Counted from the first letter of the stretch, positions 27,102 through 36,054 are shown. The stretch is 64,000 nucleotides of DNA from Actinorugispora endophytica (GCF_004363075.1 NZ_SNYN01000020.1:24403-88402), one strand, 5' to 3'. Made by a program: numbers and translations. Notes: a model not told the origin generated them from the letters alone.

Positions 27102-28079
27102 GTGATCAGATCTCGCAAACCCCCTTTTTCGCGTGCCCACCGCCGCGGAACCGTTGTCGCCGCCGCGCTCGTCGCGGCGGTCCTCGCACTCCAGTCCCCC
27201 GGCTACGCGGACCCCGATGAGGAAGAGGTGACGCTGGAGGAGTTGAACGAGCAGGCCGACGCGCTGGAGGAGGAGTACGACGGCGAACTCGTCCAGTACA
27301 CCAGCGCCAAGGACGCGGCCGAGAAGGCCGAGAAGGACCTCGAGGACGTCCAGGAGCGGCTGGAGAACGCGCGCGGCGACGTGGCGCAGCTCGCCGCCGG
27401 CCAGTACAAGAGCACCGGCCTGGACCCCACGGTGGAGATCGTGCTGAGCAGTTCGCCCGAGCAGATGCTCGACGACGCGTCCCTGCTCAGCCAGCTGTCG
27501 CACAACAGCGGTGCGCGCGTCTCCAACCTCGAGGCCCTGGAGGTCGAGGCCGAGGCCGCCCAGGAGGAGGCCGACTCCAAGCTCGACGAGGCCCAGGAGC
27601 TGGTCGACGACCTGGAGGAGCAGCGCGACGAGATCCTCGCCAAGATCGAGAAGTACGAGGCCGAGCAGGTCCCCGAGACCCCCGGCAACGGCACGGTCCC
27701 GGCCGACGCGCAGGGCCCCGGCTTCGACGGCGTGACCCCCCGCATGGCCGCGATCCGCGACGACCTCATCGGCCAGTTCGGCGCCCCCTACCCCGTCGGC
27801 TGCCTGCGCCCGGGCGACTCCGGCGAGCACGGCTCCGGCCGCGCCTGCGACTTCATGATGAGCGCGGGCGGCGGGATGCCCAGCGCGGAGAACCAGCAGT
27901 TGGGCACGCAGATGGCCGAGTACGCCAGGAACAACGCCGACCGGCTCGGCATCATGTACGTGATCTGGGAGCAGAAGATCTGGGACTCCCGCAACCCCGG
28001 CGCCGGCTGGAAGCCGATGTCGGACCGCGGCAGCATCACCCAGAACCACTACGACCACGTGCACGTCTCGTCGTACTGA
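27102..28079 (+). CDS. Secreted coiled-coil protein with M15-like C-terminal domain
   Basis: 325 residues. Residues 1-36 are a signal peptide (basic MIRSRK..., hydrophobic core, SPGYA before DPDEE). Residues about 40-190 are a long acidic coiled coil, as in NlpC/P60 and FtsX-associated peptidoglycan hydrolases. The C-terminal domain has HGSGRACDF and a final YDHVHVS, matching the HxxGxxxD and HxH zinc-ligand spacing of M15-like or ARB_07466-like peptidoglycan peptidases. It is likely exported to the cell wall and acts on, or regulates hydrolysis of, peptide cross-links. The start is GTG at 27102 with GGAG 9 nt upstream. Confidence 0.8.
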   Translation: MIRSRKPPFSRAHRRGTVVAAALVAAVLALQSPGYADPDEEEVTLEELNEQADALEEEYDGELVQYTSAKDAAEKAEKDLEDVQERLENARGDVAQLAAGQYKSTGLDPTVEIVLSSSPEQMLDDASLLSQLSHNSGARVSNLEALEVEAEAAQEEADSKLDEAQELVDDLEEQRDEILAKIEKYEAEQVPETPGNGTVPADAQGPGFDGVTPRMAAIRDDLIGQFGAPYPVGCLRPGDSGEHGSGRACDFMMSAGGGMPSAENQQLGTQMAEYARNNADRLGIMYVIWEQKIWDSRNPGAGWKPMSDRGSITQNHYDHVHVSSY

Positions 28080-28095
28080 CCGGGCGCCGACCGGA

Positions 28096-28127
28096 GCGCG
28101 GGGCGTTTTCCCACTGGCGCCCCGCGC
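28096..28127 (+). terminator. Hairpin terminator after the secreted protein gene
   Basis: GCGCGGGGCG (28096-28105) pairs with CGCCCCGCGC (28118-28127) around a TTTTC-containing loop, 17 bp past the stop. Confidence 0.75.
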
Positions 28128-28229
28128 CGCGCTCTGCTTCGATGGCGCGTGCGCGAAAGAGCGCGCCCGGGAACACCACGACGGAGCACGCGATGGGACC
28201 ACCCTGTGGAGGTCCGCGCGTCCCTGCCG

Positions 28230-28376
28230 GATGTCCGTGAGGCGGCGGTTCAAGGGCCGGTCCCGCCTTCACCCGGAATGATCTTGGGCTTTCCGCCCTT
28301 CCCGGCCCCGAAACGGGCAGAAAGCCCAAGACCGTCAACAAAACCCTCACGCAACGGACATCATGGGCGCGGCCCC
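28230..28376. repeat. Foldback intergenic element, copy A (convergent gap)
   Basis: The inner hairpin TCTTGGGCTTT...AAAGCCCAAGA lies at about 28282-28331. It is flanked by an outer inverted repeat GATGTCCGT (28230) and ACGGACATC (ending 28362), followed by ATGGGCGCGGCCCCG. The same inner hairpin and GGCGCGGCCCC tail occur at 32.7 and 37.6 kb. Clear CTAG terminal repeats are not seen here, but the facing hydrolase gene ends in TAGGGAG, the same bases that end copies B2 and C. The remainder of the 28080-28487 gap holds no gene. Confidence 0.75.
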
Positions 28377-28487
28377 GCCCTTCCCCCGGCAGGCGCCGCA
28401 CGCGACGGCTCCCCCAAGGGCCGGGAGCCTTCTCTGACCCGGACCGCCACCGGCGGCCGAGGGGGTCCCCCGGCCACCCGCTGCTCC

Positions 28488-29300
28488 CTACCCGGTCGGC
28501 GGCGGGGTCGCGGGGGACAGGAAGGGTGCGAGCCACTCGGCGATGCGGTCGGCCAGCCGGGGGGTCATGGCGCGTTCGGCGTGCCCCATGCCCGGTTCGA
28601 TCCACAGCTCCTTGGGGTCGTCCGCGGCCTCGTGGATGCGGTGGGCGTGGTCGACCGGAAAGTACGAGTCCGCGTCGCCGTGCACCACGAGCAGCCCGGC
28701 CGGGGCGATGCGGCCCGCGAGTTCGGTGGGGTCGGGCGGAACCGGTTCCCAGGCCCGGGAGACGACCCTGACGTTGCGGGCCTTCCGTAGGAAGAACCGC
28801 CCCATCGGGCGCTCCACCCCGAAAGTGAGCAGCCGCATGCTCGTCGTCCCCTGGTAGAACCAGTGGCTCGGCCCGCTCACCGCGGCCACCGCCTCGACCC
28901 CGCCGAACATCCCCGCGTGCCTGATCGCGACGGCCGCTCCCATGGAGAAGCCCACGGTGGCGACGCGCGTGTACCCGAGTCCGCGCAGGTGCTCGACGAC
29001 GGCCTGGAGGTCGAGCACCTCCTGGTCGCCGACGGTGGACTCGCCCGTTGACTCGTGGTGCCCGCGGAAGTCGAAGGTCATCACGTCGCCCACCCCGAGC
29101 ATCCGGTCCGCGATCATCGCGGTGGCGGGGTTGCGCCACGTCCCGGTGAAGCCGTTGGCCAGCACCACGGCGCTGGTCCGGGGCAGCGCCCGGCGCAGGA
29201 GTACCGAGTCGATCTGGATTCCGTCGGAGGTGCGGAGCAGCCGCCGGACCGGCTCCGGTCGCGGCGTGCGGTCGCCTAGAACATCAGACACGCCCCCCAT
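28488..29300 (-). CDS. Alpha/beta hydrolase
   Basis: 270 residues from the ATG at 29300; a GTG three codons in is possible. Signatures: oxyanion region VVLANGFTGTWRNP, VMTFDFRGHHES, the nucleophile elbow VGFSMGAAVAI, an acid in VVHGDADSYFP and the catalytic His in PGMGHAE. A serine hydrolase/lipase/peptidase fold, cytoplasmic, with no lid or signal. Substrate unknown. Divergent from the EF-G2 gene; its 3' end faces the secreted protein gene across the foldback element. Confidence 0.85.
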   Translation of the reverse strand: MGGVSDVLGDRTPRPEPVRRLLRTSDGIQIDSVLLRRALPRTSAVVLANGFTGTWRNPATAMIADRMLGVGDVMTFDFRGHHESTGESTVGDQEVLDLQAVVEHLRGLGYTRVATVGFSMGAAVAIRHAGMFGGVEAVAAVSGPSHWFYQGTTSMRLLTFGVERPMGRFFLRKARNVRVVSRAWEPVPPDPTELAGRIAPAGLLVVHGDADSYFPVDHAHRIHEAADDPKELWIEPGMGHAERAMTPRLADRIAEWLAPFLSPATPPPTG

Positions 29301-29526
29301 CGTGCCCGACCCCGCCCGTTCCGGCACTGGTGGCCCCCCGTCCACGGAAGGACGTGCCGGCACCACCAGCGGGCCGCGGGGTCAGCCCTTGGTCCTGCCG
29401 AGCTCATGACTCGGTGTTCCACGACGGAATGCCCTTGTCATATCCGGTTGCCCGGGTGACGGTAGAAGTGGCCCGCGTCACACCGGGGCGGGGGCGATGG
29501 CGTCATCCCGTGGGGAGTGTTGGAGC

Positions 29527-31677
29527 ATGGCGGACAAATCCGGCTCTGCGACCGTCGGCAGGGCACCCAGGGCCGATCAGCCCCAGAGAATCCGCAACGT
29601 GGTGCTGATCGGCCGTTCCGGCTCGGGCAAGACGACCCTGGTCGAGTCGCTGCTGCTGGCCTCGGGGACGGTGAACCGGGCCGGCCGGGTGGAGGAGGGC
29701 ACGACCGTCAGCGACCACGACGACGTCGAGGCCCGGCAGCAGCGCTCGGTGAACCTCGCCGTCGCCCCGCTGTGGGTGGGCGATGTCAAGGTCAACCTGC
29801 TGGACACCCCCGGCTACGCCGACTTCGTGGGTGACCTGCGCGCGGGGCTGCGCGCCGCCGACGCCGCCCTGTTCGTGGTCTCGGGGGTCGACGGGGTCGA
29901 CGGGCGCACCCGGCTGCTCTGGGAGGAGTGCGCCGCGCTGGACATGCCGCGCGCCGTCGCCGTCACCAAGATCGACCACCACCGCGCCGACTTCTCCGAG
30001 GTCGTCGCCCAGTGCCGGGCCGCGTTCGGCGACGGCGTCATGCCCGCGTACGTGCCCGTGGTCGAGGGCGAGGGGGACTCCCGCGCGGTGCGGGGCCTGC
30101 TGGGCCTGCTCTCCCGGCGCTACTACGACTACTCCGGCGGCGAGCGGGTGGAGACCGATCCCTCCCCGGACCTGGCCGCCGAGACCGAGCAGCTGCGCAC
30201 CGCCCTGATCGAGGGGGTGATCCAGGAGAGCGAGGACGAGACGCTCATGGACCGCTACATGGCGGGCGAGGAGCTGGACCGCGCGATGCTCGTGACGGAC
30301 CTGGAGGCCGCGGTGGCGCGCGGCGGGTTCCACCCGGTGCTGGCGATGTCGGCGCTGAGCGGGGTGGGCGTGCCCGAGCTCCTGGCCGAGCTCCCCCTGG
30401 CCTGCCCGAGTCCCGCCGAGCGACCGCTTCCGCCGGTCACGACCGTTTCGGGGCGGCCCGTGCCGGACCTTGCCTGCGACCCCGAAGGCCCACTGCTGGC
30501 CGAGGTGGTCAAGACGGTCAGCGACCCCTATGTGGGCCGGGTGAGCCTGGTCCGGGTGTTCTCCGGGACGCTGCGCGCCGACGAGGTGGTGCACGTGTGC
30601 GGGCACGGCCTCGCCGACCGGGGCCACGAGGACCACGACGCGGACGAGCGGATCGGCCCGCTCTCCGTCCCGCTCGGCAAGCAGAACAGGCCGACGGGGG
30701 CGGTCGTCGCGGGCGACATCTGCGCGGTCGCCAAGCTGACCAGGGCCGAGACCGGGGACACCCTCTCCGACAAGGACCGTCCGCTGCGGATGCCGCCGTG
30801 GAGCTTCCCCGATCCCCTGCTGCCCACCGCGCTGCGCGCCGCGCACAAGGCCGACGAGGACCGGCTCGCCCAGGCGATCGCCCGACTGACCTCGGAGGAC
30901 GTCACGCTGCGGGTCGAGGTCAACCCCGAGACCCACCAGATGGTGCTGTGGTGCATGGGGGAGGCGCACCTGGACCTGGCTCTGGACCGGCTCGCCAACC
31001 GCTACGGCGTGCCCATCGAGACCGAGGAGGTGATCGTCCCGCTGCGGGAGACCTTCGCCGTCCCCGCGCAGGGGCTGGGCCGCAACGTCAAGCAGAGCGG
31101 CGGGCACGGCGAGTACGGCGTCTGCCGGATCAGGGTGGAGCCGCTGCCGTCGGGGGCGGGGCTGGAGTTCGTGGACGAGATCGTCGGCGGGGTCGTGCCA
31201 CGCCAGTACATCCCGTCGGTGGAGAAGGGGGTGCGCGCCCAGATGGAGCAGGGCGTGCTCGCCGGCTACCCGATGGTGGACATCCGGGTGACGCTGTACG
31301 ACGGCAAGGCGCACTCGGTGGACTCCTCCGACATGGCCTTCCAGAAGGCGGGCAGGCTCGCCCTCAAGGACGCCGCCGAGCGGACCCGGGTGGCGATGCT
31401 GGAGCCGGTGGACCTGGTGTCGGTGCTCGTCCCCGACGAGTACATGGGCGCGGTGATGAGCGACCTGTCCGCGCGCCGGGGCCGGGTCGTGGGCAGTGAC
31501 CCGGTGGCGGGCGGGCGCATCCTGGTCAAGGCGGAGGTCCCCCAGCTGGAGATCTCCCGCTACGCCATCGACCTGCGGTCGCTCTCCCACGGGACCGGCA
31601 CGTTCAACCGGGAGTACCTGCGCCACGAACCGCTTCCGCCGCAACTGGCGAAGGAGTACGCGGAGGGCGGCTCCTGA
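29527..31677 (+). CDS. Elongation factor G-like protein EF-G2
   Basis: 716 residues. The G domain has GRSGSGKTT (G1), LDTPGYADF (G3) and TKID where canonical EF-G has NKxD (G4). Domains II-V follow, with the EF-G segment GGHGEYGVCRI and the C-terminal DLVSVLVPDEYMGAV. Actinobacteria carry this EF-G2 paralogue in addition to fusA; reports on mycobacterial EF-G2 indicate it does not replace EF-G. Its substitutions in switch and G4 regions suggest altered GTP use. The ATG at 29527 was chosen over an upstream frame because GGGGAG lies about 9 nt before it. It stands alone. Confidence 0.9.
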   Translation: MADKSGSATVGRAPRADQPQRIRNVVLIGRSGSGKTTLVESLLLASGTVNRAGRVEEGTTVSDHDDVEARQQRSVNLAVAPLWVGDVKVNLLDTPGYADFVGDLRAGLRAADAALFVVSGVDGVDGRTRLLWEECAALDMPRAVAVTKIDHHRADFSEVVAQCRAAFGDGVMPAYVPVVEGEGDSRAVRGLLGLLSRRYYDYSGGERVETDPSPDLAAETEQLRTALIEGVIQESEDETLMDRYMAGEELDRAMLVTDLEAAVARGGFHPVLAMSALSGVGVPELLAELPLACPSPAERPLPPVTTVSGRPVPDLACDPEGPLLAEVVKTVSDPYVGRVSLVRVFSGTLRADEVVHVCGHGLADRGHEDHDADERIGPLSVPLGKQNRPTGAVVAGDICAVAKLTRAETGDTLSDKDRPLRMPPWSFPDPLLPTALRAAHKADEDRLAQAIARLTSEDVTLRVEVNPETHQMVLWCMGEAHLDLALDRLANRYGVPIETEEVIVPLRETFAVPAQGLGRNVKQSGGHGEYGVCRIRVEPLPSGAGLEFVDEIVGGVVPRQYIPSVEKGVRAQMEQGVLAGYPMVDIRVTLYDGKAHSVDSSDMAFQKAGRLALKDAAERTRVAMLEPVDLVSVLVPDEYMGAVMSDLSARRGRVVGSDPVAGGRILVKAEVPQLEISRYAIDLRSLSHGTGTFNREYLRHEPLPPQLAKEYAEGGS

Positions 31678-31727
31678 CCGCGCCGCGTCCGACTACAGAT
31701 CGAAACCGGACGAACTACGATTCGCAC

Positions 31728-32666
31728 ATGTCGATCGACACCCTCCGTTTGGACCGAATCGAACACGCCGCCGGCCTCATCGACCCCGTCTTCCGCGACA
31801 CGCCCCAGTTCTGCGACGACGCCCTGTCGCGGCGCCTGGGCAGGGAGACGGTCCTGAAACTCGAGACGCTCAACCCGATCCGCTCGGTCAAGGGCCGGGG
31901 CGCCGACTTCCTGCTCCGCGACACCGGGGAGAGCAGGAGCATCGTCTGCGCCTCCGCGGGGAACTTCGGCCAGGGCCTGGCCTACGTGGCGCGCGGCCGG
32001 GGGCTGTCCGTCCGGGTCTTCGCCGCCAGGACCGTCGACCCCGCCAAGGTCACCCGCATGCGCGAACTGGGTGCCCGGGTCGTCGTCGAGGGGGCCGACT
32101 TCGACGCGGCCAAGGAGGCCGCGCGCGCCTACTCCCGGGGCCGCCCCGACTCGGTGTTCGTCGAGGACGGCCGGGAGCCCCGGCTCGCCGAGGGCGCCGG
32201 GACCATCGGGGTGGAACTCGCCCCGCTGCGCCTGGACGCGGTGGTGGTCCCGGTCGGCAACGGCGCGCTCGTCTCCGGGATCGGCCGGTGGCTCAAGTCG
32301 CGCTCCCCCGAGACGCGGGTGATCGGGGTGGTCCCGGCCGGCGCGCCGGTGATGGCGCACAGCTGGCGGTCGGGCGCCCCGATGTCCACGGAGCGGGCGC
32401 GCACCGTCGCCGACAGCGTCGCCGTCCGGGTGGCGGTACGGGAGGCGGTGTCCTGGATGGGCGCGGTCGTGGACGACGTGGTGGTGGTGGGCGAGGAGCG
32501 GGTCCTCGACGCGGTGCGGCTGCTGCGCGACACCGTCGGGCTGATCGTGGAACCGGCCGCCGCCCTCGGCGTCGCGGCCCTGGCCGGCCACGGCATCCCC
32601 GGCTCCCGCGTCGCCACCATCCTGACCGGCAGCAACTTCACCGCCGACCTGGTCCGTTCGCTGTAG
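31728..32666 (+). CDS. PLP-dependent threonine/serine dehydratase-like enzyme (paralogue 2)
   Basis: 312 residues, fold-type II. SVKGRG holds the cofactor lysine, ASAGNFGQGLAYVARGRGL the substrate loop, VPVGNGALVSGIG the phosphate loop and ILTGSN the C-terminal Ser. Closely similar in layout to 18544-19524: both begin RI..A...IDPVF.DTP and both have HSWR in mid-C-terminal position. No ACT domain. It starts 51 bp after EF-G2 and may be read through from it. The 3' end faces foldback element B1. Confidence 0.84.
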   Translation: MSIDTLRLDRIEHAAGLIDPVFRDTPQFCDDALSRRLGRETVLKLETLNPIRSVKGRGADFLLRDTGESRSIVCASAGNFGQGLAYVARGRGLSVRVFAARTVDPAKVTRMRELGARVVVEGADFDAAKEAARAYSRGRPDSVFVEDGREPRLAEGAGTIGVELAPLRLDAVVVPVGNGALVSGIGRWLKSRSPETRVIGVVPAGAPVMAHSWRSGAPMSTERARTVADSVAVRVAVREAVSWMGAVVDDVVVVGEERVLDAVRLLRDTVGLIVEPAAALGVAALAGHGIPGSRVATILTGSNFTADLVRSL

Positions 32667-32692
32667 GCGGCGGGACGGACGGGCACCGGGCG

Positions 32693-32956
32693 CTAGGGAG
32701 TTTCCGGCGCGGGGGTGAATTCGGGCACCGGTGGTTTTGTTGACGGTCTTGGGCTTTCTGCCCGTTTCGGGGCCGGGAAGGGCGGAAAGCCCAAGACCGT
32801 CAACGGAACCCTCACGCGACGGACAGCATGGGCGCGGCCCCGGCCCCCGCCCGCCGTCGCCGCCCGCCGTGACCCCGCGATCCGCACGGCGTGAGGCCGA
32901 AAGACCCACCCGAAGCACCGGCACGCCGAAACACCCCCGCACCGGAGCTTCCCTAT
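32693..32956. repeat. Foldback intergenic element, copy B1
   Basis: About 264 bp. The left end CTAGGGAGTTTCCGGCGCGG and the right end (complement ATAGGGAAGCTCCGGTGCGG) are imperfect terminal inverted repeats of about 25 bp. Inside, a 25-bp stem with one G.U pair (32739-32763 and 32780-32804, starting GTTGACGGTCTTGGGCTTT) forms a terminator-like hairpin, followed by GGAACCCTCACGCGACGGACA and GGGCGCGGCCCC. Copy C at 37581 is nearly the same throughout. No reading frame is conserved, so it looks like a non-autonomous element. Confidence 0.85.
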
Positions 32957-33236
32957 GGGGTTTCCGGTGCGGGGGTTGTTCGGTGGGGTGGCCGGGTGAT
33001 CCTCCTCTGCCCCGGGTGACGGTCCGGGGTTGCGTGACCGCGTGTAGCACTGGCCGTGCGAGCACCACGCCGGAAGCCGCCCGCACGTCCTGGGGTCGAG
33101 GACCGGCACGGACACCCGCCCGTGGTGCTCGCGGCCGTCGCTACGCGAAGTCACGCAACCTCGTCAGGTCTCTTTTCGACACGGGAGGATCACCCGGCCA
33201 GCCCGTCGAAACACCCCCGCGCCGGAGACTCCCTAG
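32953..33236. repeat. Foldback intergenic element, copy B2 (divergent core, end-to-end with B1)
   Basis: It shares the CTAT/ATAG junction with B1 and ends in CTAG at 33233-33236. Almost the entire 284 bp is self-complementary: GGCCGGGTGATCCTCC (from about 32990) matches GGAGGATCACCCGGCC (from about 33184), GGTTGCGTGAC matches GTCACGCAACC, and CGAGCACCACG matches CGTGGTGCTCG. The core differs from B1 and C, while the terminal repeats are shared. The M48 protease stop codon lies inside its end. Confidence 0.85.
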
Positions 33237-34030
33237 AAGACCCGGCCGGGTCTGCCGCGGTCCCGGATCGCGGCGAACCGCCACGTGTTGACGGGGTGGG
33301 TGGACAGCACGTTCACCAGCATCACGAAGAAGCCCTGGTCGGTTTGGGCCCGCGCGGCGATCTCGTCGAAGTCGACCTGGTCGTACAGGTACTTCCCGGC
33401 GGCCAGGACACGCAGGCCGCGCGCGCCCTCGGGGCAGAACTCGTACGCGTGGTTGTCCGCGGTGTACTCCTGGGCTCGGCCGAGCGAGCTGCCGATCCCG
33501 GGGATGACGTTGGCGATGGAGACCGCGGCCTGGCGCCAGAAGGAGGTGTGGCCCGCGGCGATGTGCCCCACCTCGTGCGCGATGACGAACCGGAGCGCGT
33601 CGGGGTCGGCGAGCCGGTCCCCGATCTCGAACAGGTCGCTGTTGATCGCCACGTAGCGGCGGAAGCCGTGCCCGGAGGCGAACGCGTTGATCTGGCCGTT
33701 GCCCAGGACCACGTAGGCGTCGGGCGTCTCCGGCAGGCCGAGGGCCCGGGCCGCGTCGACCACCATCCGGTACGCCTCGGGGAACTGCCGTTCGCTGACG
33801 CGCACGCCGTTGACCCGCTGGCGCGCGTACATCTGGCCGCGGACGAAGAAGACCAGGAGTGGGACGCCGAGCAGCAGCAGCGGCTGCCCGCTCTCCCCGG
33901 CGATCGCCCTGTTGAGGGCGCCGACCAGGGTGAGCCCGGTAACGGCAACGCAGATCCACAGCAGGAGGTTCTCCTGCGGGTGTCGCAGCGCCCGCCTTCG
34001 GCGGCGGTCTCCCCAGCCCCAGAGTGTCAT
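33233..34030 (-). CDS. M48-family membrane metalloprotease
   Basis: 265 residues. Two N-terminal hydrophobic spans (about 22-40 and 48-65) anchor it. VIAHEVGHIAAGH is the HExxH zinc site, and the third ligand is the Glu of AQEYTADNHA. This is the HtpX/Ste24-like M48 family; it probably cleaves membrane or misfolded proteins. The start is ATG at 34030. The TAG stop (33233-33235, complement strand) coincides with the CTAG end of foldback element B2. Confidence 0.88.
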   Translation of the reverse strand: MTLWGWGDRRRRRALRHPQENLLLWICVAVTGLTLVGALNRAIAGESGQPLLLLGVPLLVFFVRGQMYARQRVNGVRVSERQFPEAYRMVVDAARALGLPETPDAYVVLGNGQINAFASGHGFRRYVAINSDLFEIGDRLADPDALRFVIAHEVGHIAAGHTSFWRQAAVSIANVIPGIGSSLGRAQEYTADNHAYEFCPEGARGLRVLAAGKYLYDQVDFDEIAARAQTDQGFFVMLVNVLSTHPVNTWRFAAIRDRGRPGRVF

Positions 34031-34149
34031 GCGGCCATTCTGTTGTGCGGCAGGCTCCGGCGCCCGTCATCCGGTGGTGTGGGAGTGGCCGGTTTCCCCT
34101 TCGGCGTGGACGGGGGACCGGCGCGGCCGTGTCCTCTTCGCTCCCCGGC

Positions 34150-36054
34150 TCAGAACCGGTACGGCGGTTCGTCCGGGTAGGGCCGGGCTTCGGGCGGGGG
34201 CGGCGGGGCCGAGACGGGCGGGCCCGAGGGCGGCGGGGCCGAGGGCGGCGGGGCCGCGAACGCGGGACCGGTGGGCGCGGGCGGCCTCAGCGACCCCGAC
34301 GGGCCGGTCTCGGTGCCCTGGGTGGGGCCGCGCAGGGGCGGCGGAGGGTCCAGGAGCTCGTCCGCGCCGGCCCGCTGGGCGGGCTCGCCCGGTTCGTCGT
34401 CGCCCAGGAACGCGTCCATGTCCGCGCTCTGCGTGGACTCGACCTCGTCCTCGTCACCCAGGAACGCGTCCATGTCCGCACTCTGCGTGGACTCGACCTC
34501 GTCCTCGTCACCCAGGAACGCGTCCATGTCCGCACTCTGCGTGGACTCGACCTCGTCCTCGTCACCCAGCAGCGCGTCCATGTCCGCACTCTGCGTGGAC
34601 TCCTCCTCGTCCTCGTCACCCAGGAACGCGTCCATGTCCGCGCCCTGGGTCGCGTCGGCCCTCGCGCCTCCGCCCGTGAGCGACTGGTGGGTGGCCGCGG
34701 CCAGGCCGGACACCGCGCGGCCGGGTCCCGAGGAGCGGCCCAGGTAGGACAGCGCCCCGATGGTCAGCGCGGCGAGCCCGGCGCGCAGTGTGGGTTCCCG
34801 GTCGGGGGCGAATCCCGACGAGTGGTGGCCGGGGACCGCGGTGAGCTTGTCGAACGGGGTGTCGCCGGGCGCGGCGGCCCACACCTCGTGCGGGGTGGCG
34901 CCGACGAACCACATGACGTACGGCACCGGGTCGGGGTCTCCGGGCAGACCGAACTCGCCGAAGTCCTCACTCGCGGTGGAGGGCTCGGGCATGTCGATCA
35001 CGTAGGGGGCGCCGAAGTAGGCGCGGTGCGCGGCGGCCAGCGCGCGGGTCTGCTCGGCGTCGTTGCGGGTCATCCCGGTCGAGTGCACGACGGTGACCTC
35101 GGGTTCGCGCTGCGCGCCCGAGGCCGCGGCCTCGGCCCTGACGACGCGTTCGATGGCGGAGTGCAGCCGCTCGGACACCTGCTCGTTGAGGGAGCGGGTG
35201 TTGATCTCCAGGTAGGCCTCGTCCGGGATGATGTCGGCCTTGGTCCCGGCGCGCAGCACGCCGACGGTGATCACGGCCATCTCGCTCGGGTTGATCTCGC
35301 GCGCCACGATGGCCTGGAGCCGGGTGACGATGGTGGCGGCGATGACCACCGGGTCGACGCCGGTGTGCGGCTGGGAGCCGTGGCCGCCGCGGCCGAAGAC
35401 GCGCACCTTCATGGTCGACGCGGCGCCCAGGATGATCCCGGCGCGGTGCACGACCATGCCCGCGGGCTGCGGCCCGACGTGCTGGGCCAGGGCGATGTCG
35501 GGGCGGCCGAAGCGCTCGTACAGGCCGTCCTCGATCATGCCCCTCGCGCCGTCGAGGGTCTCCTCGCCCGGCTGGGCGACGATCATCAGGGTGCCGCTCC
35601 ACCGGTCGCGGGAGCCCGCCATCAGGTCCGCCGCGCCGACCAGGCAGGCGGTGTGCGCGTCGTGGCCGCCGGCGTGCATGATCGGCACTTCCTGCCCGTC
35701 GGCGTCGGTGCCGTACGCGGTGCTGGCGTAGGGCAGGCCGGTCTTCTCCTCCACCGGGAGGGCGTCCATGTCGCCGCGCAGCAGCACCGTCGGCCCCTCG
35801 CCGTTGCGCAGGACGCCGACGACGCCGGTGCCGCCCACCCCCGTCGCGACCTCGTAGCCCGCGCGCGAGAGCCATTCGGCGACGGCGCGCGCGGTGCGGT
35901 GCTCCTGGTGGGACAACTCCGGGTTCCTGTGCAGGTCGACATAGAACCCCTCAACGAGAGGGAAGATCTCGTCGACGAGCCGCATGACCTCGCTGCCGTG
36001 CTCCGCGACACGTCGGGGATCGACCGCCTGCGGCATCGCTGCCACCGCCTTCAT
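34150..36054 (-). CDS. M20-family amidohydrolase with acidic repeat and Pro-rich tail
   Basis: 634 residues from the ATG at 36054 (an ATG six codons later is possible). Residues 1-430 are an M20D aminoacylase/hippurate-hydrolase-type enzyme: HRNPELSHQEHRTA, LRGDMDALP, MHAGGHDAHTA and PGEETLDGARGM give the metal-binding Asp, His and Glu set, and GRGGHGSQPH the dimerisation lid. Residues 469-558 are five 18-residue acidic repeats (TQSADMDAFLGDEDEVES type), and 559-634 a Pro-rich tail. Typical members stop near 400-430, so the tail is an unusual extension. It probably removes acyl groups from amino acids; the substrate is unknown. Confidence 0.85.
   Translation of the reverse strand: MKAVAAMPQAVDPRRVAEHGSEVMRLVDEIFPLVEGFYVDLHRNPELSHQEHRTARAVAEWLSRAGYEVATGVGGTGVVGVLRNGEGPTVLLRGDMDALPVEEKTGLPYASTAYGTDADGQEVPIMHAGGHDAHTACLVGAADLMAGSRDRWSGTLMIVAQPGEETLDGARGMIEDGLYERFGRPDIALAQHVGPQPAGMVVHRAGIILGAASTMKVRVFGRGGHGSQPHTGVDPVVIAATIVTRLQAIVAREINPSEMAVITVGVLRAGTKADIIPDEAYLEINTRSLNEQVSERLHSAIERVVRAEAAASGAQREPEVTVVHSTGMTRNDAEQTRALAAAHRAYFGAPYVIDMPEPSTASEDFGEFGLPGDPDPVPYVMWFVGATPHEVWAAAPGDTPFDKLTAVPGHHSSGFAPDREPTLRAGLAALTIGALSYLGRSSGPGRAVSGLAAATHQSLTGGGARADATQGADMDAFLGDEDEEESTQSADMDALLGDEDEVESTQSADMDAFLGDEDEVESTQSADMDAFLGDEDEVESTQSADMDAFLGDDEPGEPAQRAGADELLDPPPPLRGPTQGTETGPSGSLRPPAPTGPAFAAPPPSAPPPSGPPVSAPPPPPEARPYPDEPPYRF
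34381..34650 (-). repeat. Five tandem 54-bp coding repeats
   Basis: Five copies of a 54-bp unit encode the 18-residue acidic repeats of the M20 enzyme. The middle copies are almost identical in DNA (CCCAGGAACGCGTCCATGTC recurs every 54 bp), so recent slippage or gene conversion is likely and copy number may vary between strains. Confidence 0.92.

Noticed and set aside
34381..34650. Regular 54-bp repeats as a possible CRISPR array
   Set aside because: The repeats are contiguous with no spacers, stay in frame and encode an 18-residue protein repeat.
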